The notes below the pieces were generated by a model. The model saw only the letters and a list, made by a program, of their open reading frames with translations. It searched no databases and had not been told where the DNA came from. A stretch of DNA of 6,170 nucleotides from Acidimicrobiaceae bacterium (lineage in GTDB: Bacteria; Actinomycetota; Acidimicrobiia; Acidimicrobiales; RAAP-2), in the NCBI GenBank assembly GCA_003133005.1, contig PKZI01000159.1, forward strand, positions 1 to 6,170, in the 5' to 3' direction. A program made the translations under genes and the position numbers. Of this stretch, positions 5,304 to 6,170 are shown piece by piece; the first letter of the stretch is position 1; the number at the start of each line of letters is the position of its first letter.

Positions 5304-5331
5304 ACCTTAGTGCTAAAGAAATACACTCCAA
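5304..5331 (-). promoter_or_regulatory. Candidate promoter of the Tat/DUF4331 operon
   Basis: On the minus strand TTGGAG (5326-5331) and TAAGGT (5304-5309) are spaced by 16 nt. The -10 fits the actinobacterial TANNNT pattern; the -35 is moderate. Transcription would start near 5297, leaving a leader of about 65 nt that contains the 19-bp palindrome downstream of the start point. Confidence 0.35.
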
Positions 5332-5453
5332 GCGCAGAATCCAAGAATCTTCAATTCGCCTGATGCAAAGGTGCCGACACCATCGCCGAGGCTCTTTGTT
5401 TGACGGGTTTTGCGTTCTCGGGGCGCCACGCGGGGCGCGGCGTGCGGGTCGTG

Positions 5454-5459
5454 TACTTT
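5454..5459 (+). promoter_or_regulatory. -10 motif placed for a leaderless transcript
   Basis: TACTTT fits TANNNT and ends 8 nt before the ATG at 5468, so transcription would begin at or next to the start codon. No Shine-Dalgarno sequence exists in the intervening TTTATTTCCCC-like stretch, which supports leaderless translation, common in actinobacteria. No convincing -35 is visible. Confidence 0.4.
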
Positions 5460-5467
5460 ATTTCCCC

Positions 5468-5851
5468 ATGAACAAGACACCCACTAAGGGCGAGAACCCG
5501 AGCCAGAAAATTGACGCACGAATCGCCGAGTTCAGTGACTGGCGGGGGCCGATGTTGGCGCGCGTTCGAGCGCTCATCAAGCAAGCGGACCCCAAGGTCG
5601 TCGAGGAGTGGAAGTGGAACATTCCCGTCTGGTCCCACGATGGCCTGATCTGTACCGGTGAAACGTATAAGAAGGTCGTCAAAGTGACCTTCGCCAAGGG
5701 CGCGTCCTTGGACGATCCGACCCAGATGTTCAATTCGAGTCTCGAAGGTCGAGTGCGGCGCGCGATCGACTTCTCCGAGGGCGAGAAGATTGACGCGACG
5801 GCGTTCAAGGCGCTCGTGCGCGCCGCGATCAAGTTGAATACGTCGAAGTAG
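5468..5851 (+). CDS. DUF1801 domain protein
   Basis: This 127-aa cytosolic protein matches the DUF1801 (YdhG-like) fold. Marks are the N-terminal SQKIDARIAEFSDWRGPMLARVRALIKQADPKVVEEWKW (12-50), then IPVWSHDGLICTGETYKKVVKVTFAKGASL (52-81), FNSSLEGRVRRAIDFSEGEKID (89-109) and the closing FKALVRAAIKLNTSK (113-127). The length is complete for a single-domain member. Some relatives have been called iron chaperone-like, but this subgroup has no proven role and I assign none. The ATG at 5468 is chosen because family similarity starts just after it and no alternative GTG/TTG lies in frame nearby, although the frame is open upstream. There is no ribosome binding site; a TACTTT -10 motif sits 8 nt before it. 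It is divergent from the Tat/DUF4331 operon and converges on the partial gene at the right edge. Confidence 0.9.
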   Translation: MNKTPTKGENPSQKIDARIAEFSDWRGPMLARVRALIKQADPKVVEEWKWNIPVWSHDGLICTGETYKKVVKVTFAKGASLDDPTQMFNSSLEGRVRRAIDFSEGEKIDATAFKALVRAAIKLNTSK

Positions 5852-5886
5852 CGTTGCGTTTTGCTGTTCCTACGACGACCACGTTA

Positions 5887-5900
5887 CGCACTGCAGTGCG
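5887..5900 (+). terminator. Palindromic terminator candidate after the DUF1801 gene
   Basis: CGCACTGCAGTGCG is a perfect 14-bp palindrome that can fold as a 5-bp stem with a TGCA loop. It is followed on the plus strand by GTTTCGTT, a short T-rich run, 36-49 nt after the DUF1801 stop and 6 nt before the end of the convergent gene. It is more convincing for the plus strand. Confidence 0.45.
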
Positions 5901-5906
5901 GTTTCG

Positions 5907-6170
5907 TTAGTTGCTGCTCGAAACGATGGCGTCGAGAACGCCCAGGGCGGTGACGGCGTCGTGACCGGTCCAGCCGTCCGCACCCAGGCGCACCGCGTGA
6001 TCAAAGTCTTTTATGCCTCGGCCGCCGGCGAGAATCGGTGCGGGTATGTCGGCGACGTGGAGAGCTTTAATCGCCTCACGCACTCGTTCGTCTTGATCGC
6101 TGAAAGTCGCGCCGACGAGTACTGCGACGAGACGATCGGCACCGAGCGCCGTCTCGACGAATGAGCGCGC
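5907..6170 (-). CDS. C-terminal part of a probable cobalamin-binding domain protein (cut by window edge)
   Basis: The minus-strand frame is open from the window edge to a TAA at 5907-5909, giving the last 87 residues of a protein. The visible part alternates strands and helices in the pattern of a B12-binding Rossmann-like fold: LVAVLVGATFSDQ, then EAIKALHVADIP, the strand-loop APILAGGRGIKD with the GG that contacts the cobalamin nucleotide tail in this family, and RLGADGWTGHDAVTALGVLDAI at the C-terminus. The His of the DxHxxG base-off motif would lie upstream, outside the window, so B12 binding cannot be tested here. Such C-terminal domains occur in MerR-like light or B12-responsive regulators and in corrinoid proteins; which one this is cannot be told. 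A short open frame on the plus strand (5961-6164) is its shadow. Confidence 0.65.
   Translation of the reverse strand, partial: ARSFVETALGADRLVAVLVGATFSDQDERVREAIKALHVADIPAPILAGGRGIKDFDHAVRLGADGWTGHDAVTALGVLDAIVSSSN

Noticed and set aside
4967..5467. 167-residue N-terminal extension of the DUF1801 frame
   Set aside because: It runs antisense through the Tat-signal gene and the divergent promoter region; family similarity begins only at the ATG at 5468.
5961..6164. Plus-strand open frame of 67 codons
   Set aside because: The opposite strand encodes a recognisable strand/helix pattern with a GG loop ending in a stop at 5907; the plus frame has no ribosome binding site or motif.

Overview
The window comes from a G+C-rich bacterium with strong G/C preference at third codon positions. 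Two genes of coenzyme-F420 type, a DUF4331 protein of the 'MSSHREAP' kind and TANNNT-type promoter motifs point to Actinomycetota, perhaps Acidimicrobiia or a similar lineage; the lineage is an inference from style and gene content only. Eight complete protein genes and two edge-limited ones (the first may begin before the window, the last is cut by the end) fill most of the sequence. I see no tRNA, rRNA, CRISPR array or insertion sequence.

Layout. Positions 28-690 (+) encode an F420/NADP oxidoreductase-like Rossmann protein. It converges on a luciferase-like (LLM class) F420-dependent oxidoreductase at 755-1687 (-). A 193-bp divergent intergenic region follows, carrying a good promoter whose -35/-10 spacer holds a 12-bp palindrome. 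It drives a two-gene redox operon: an AhpE/Bcp-like peroxiredoxin (1881-2336) and a cytosolic DsbA-family CPYC thiol oxidoreductase (2333-2866), overlapping by GTGA. A strong hairpin (2901-2939) separates this from a convergent operon.

The minus-strand operon, read from 5232 down to 2961, is the least ordinary part. It has four tightly packed genes: a 99-aa Tat-signal protein, a 458-aa DUF4331 protein with no signal peptide of its own, a 124-aa beta-rich protein of unknown function, and a 69-aa acidic, histidine-rich peptide with three DVMG repeats exactly 13 residues apart. Spacings are 11 nt, 7 nt and an 8-nt overlap. A perfect 19-bp palindrome lies just before the first ribosome binding site. 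The function is unknown; the His/Asp tail suggests metal binding, and the Tat partner suggests a link to the cell surface.

Divergent from this operon is a DUF1801 gene (5468-5851, +), which looks leaderless. At the right edge a minus-strand gene (5907 to beyond 6170) ends in what looks like the C-terminal half of a cobalamin-binding domain.

How the genes work together: the peroxiredoxin and DsbA-like protein probably form one thiol-redox unit, and the four-gene operon probably makes one envelope-associated or metal-related system. The F420 genes are functionally related in cofactor but converge rather than form an operon.
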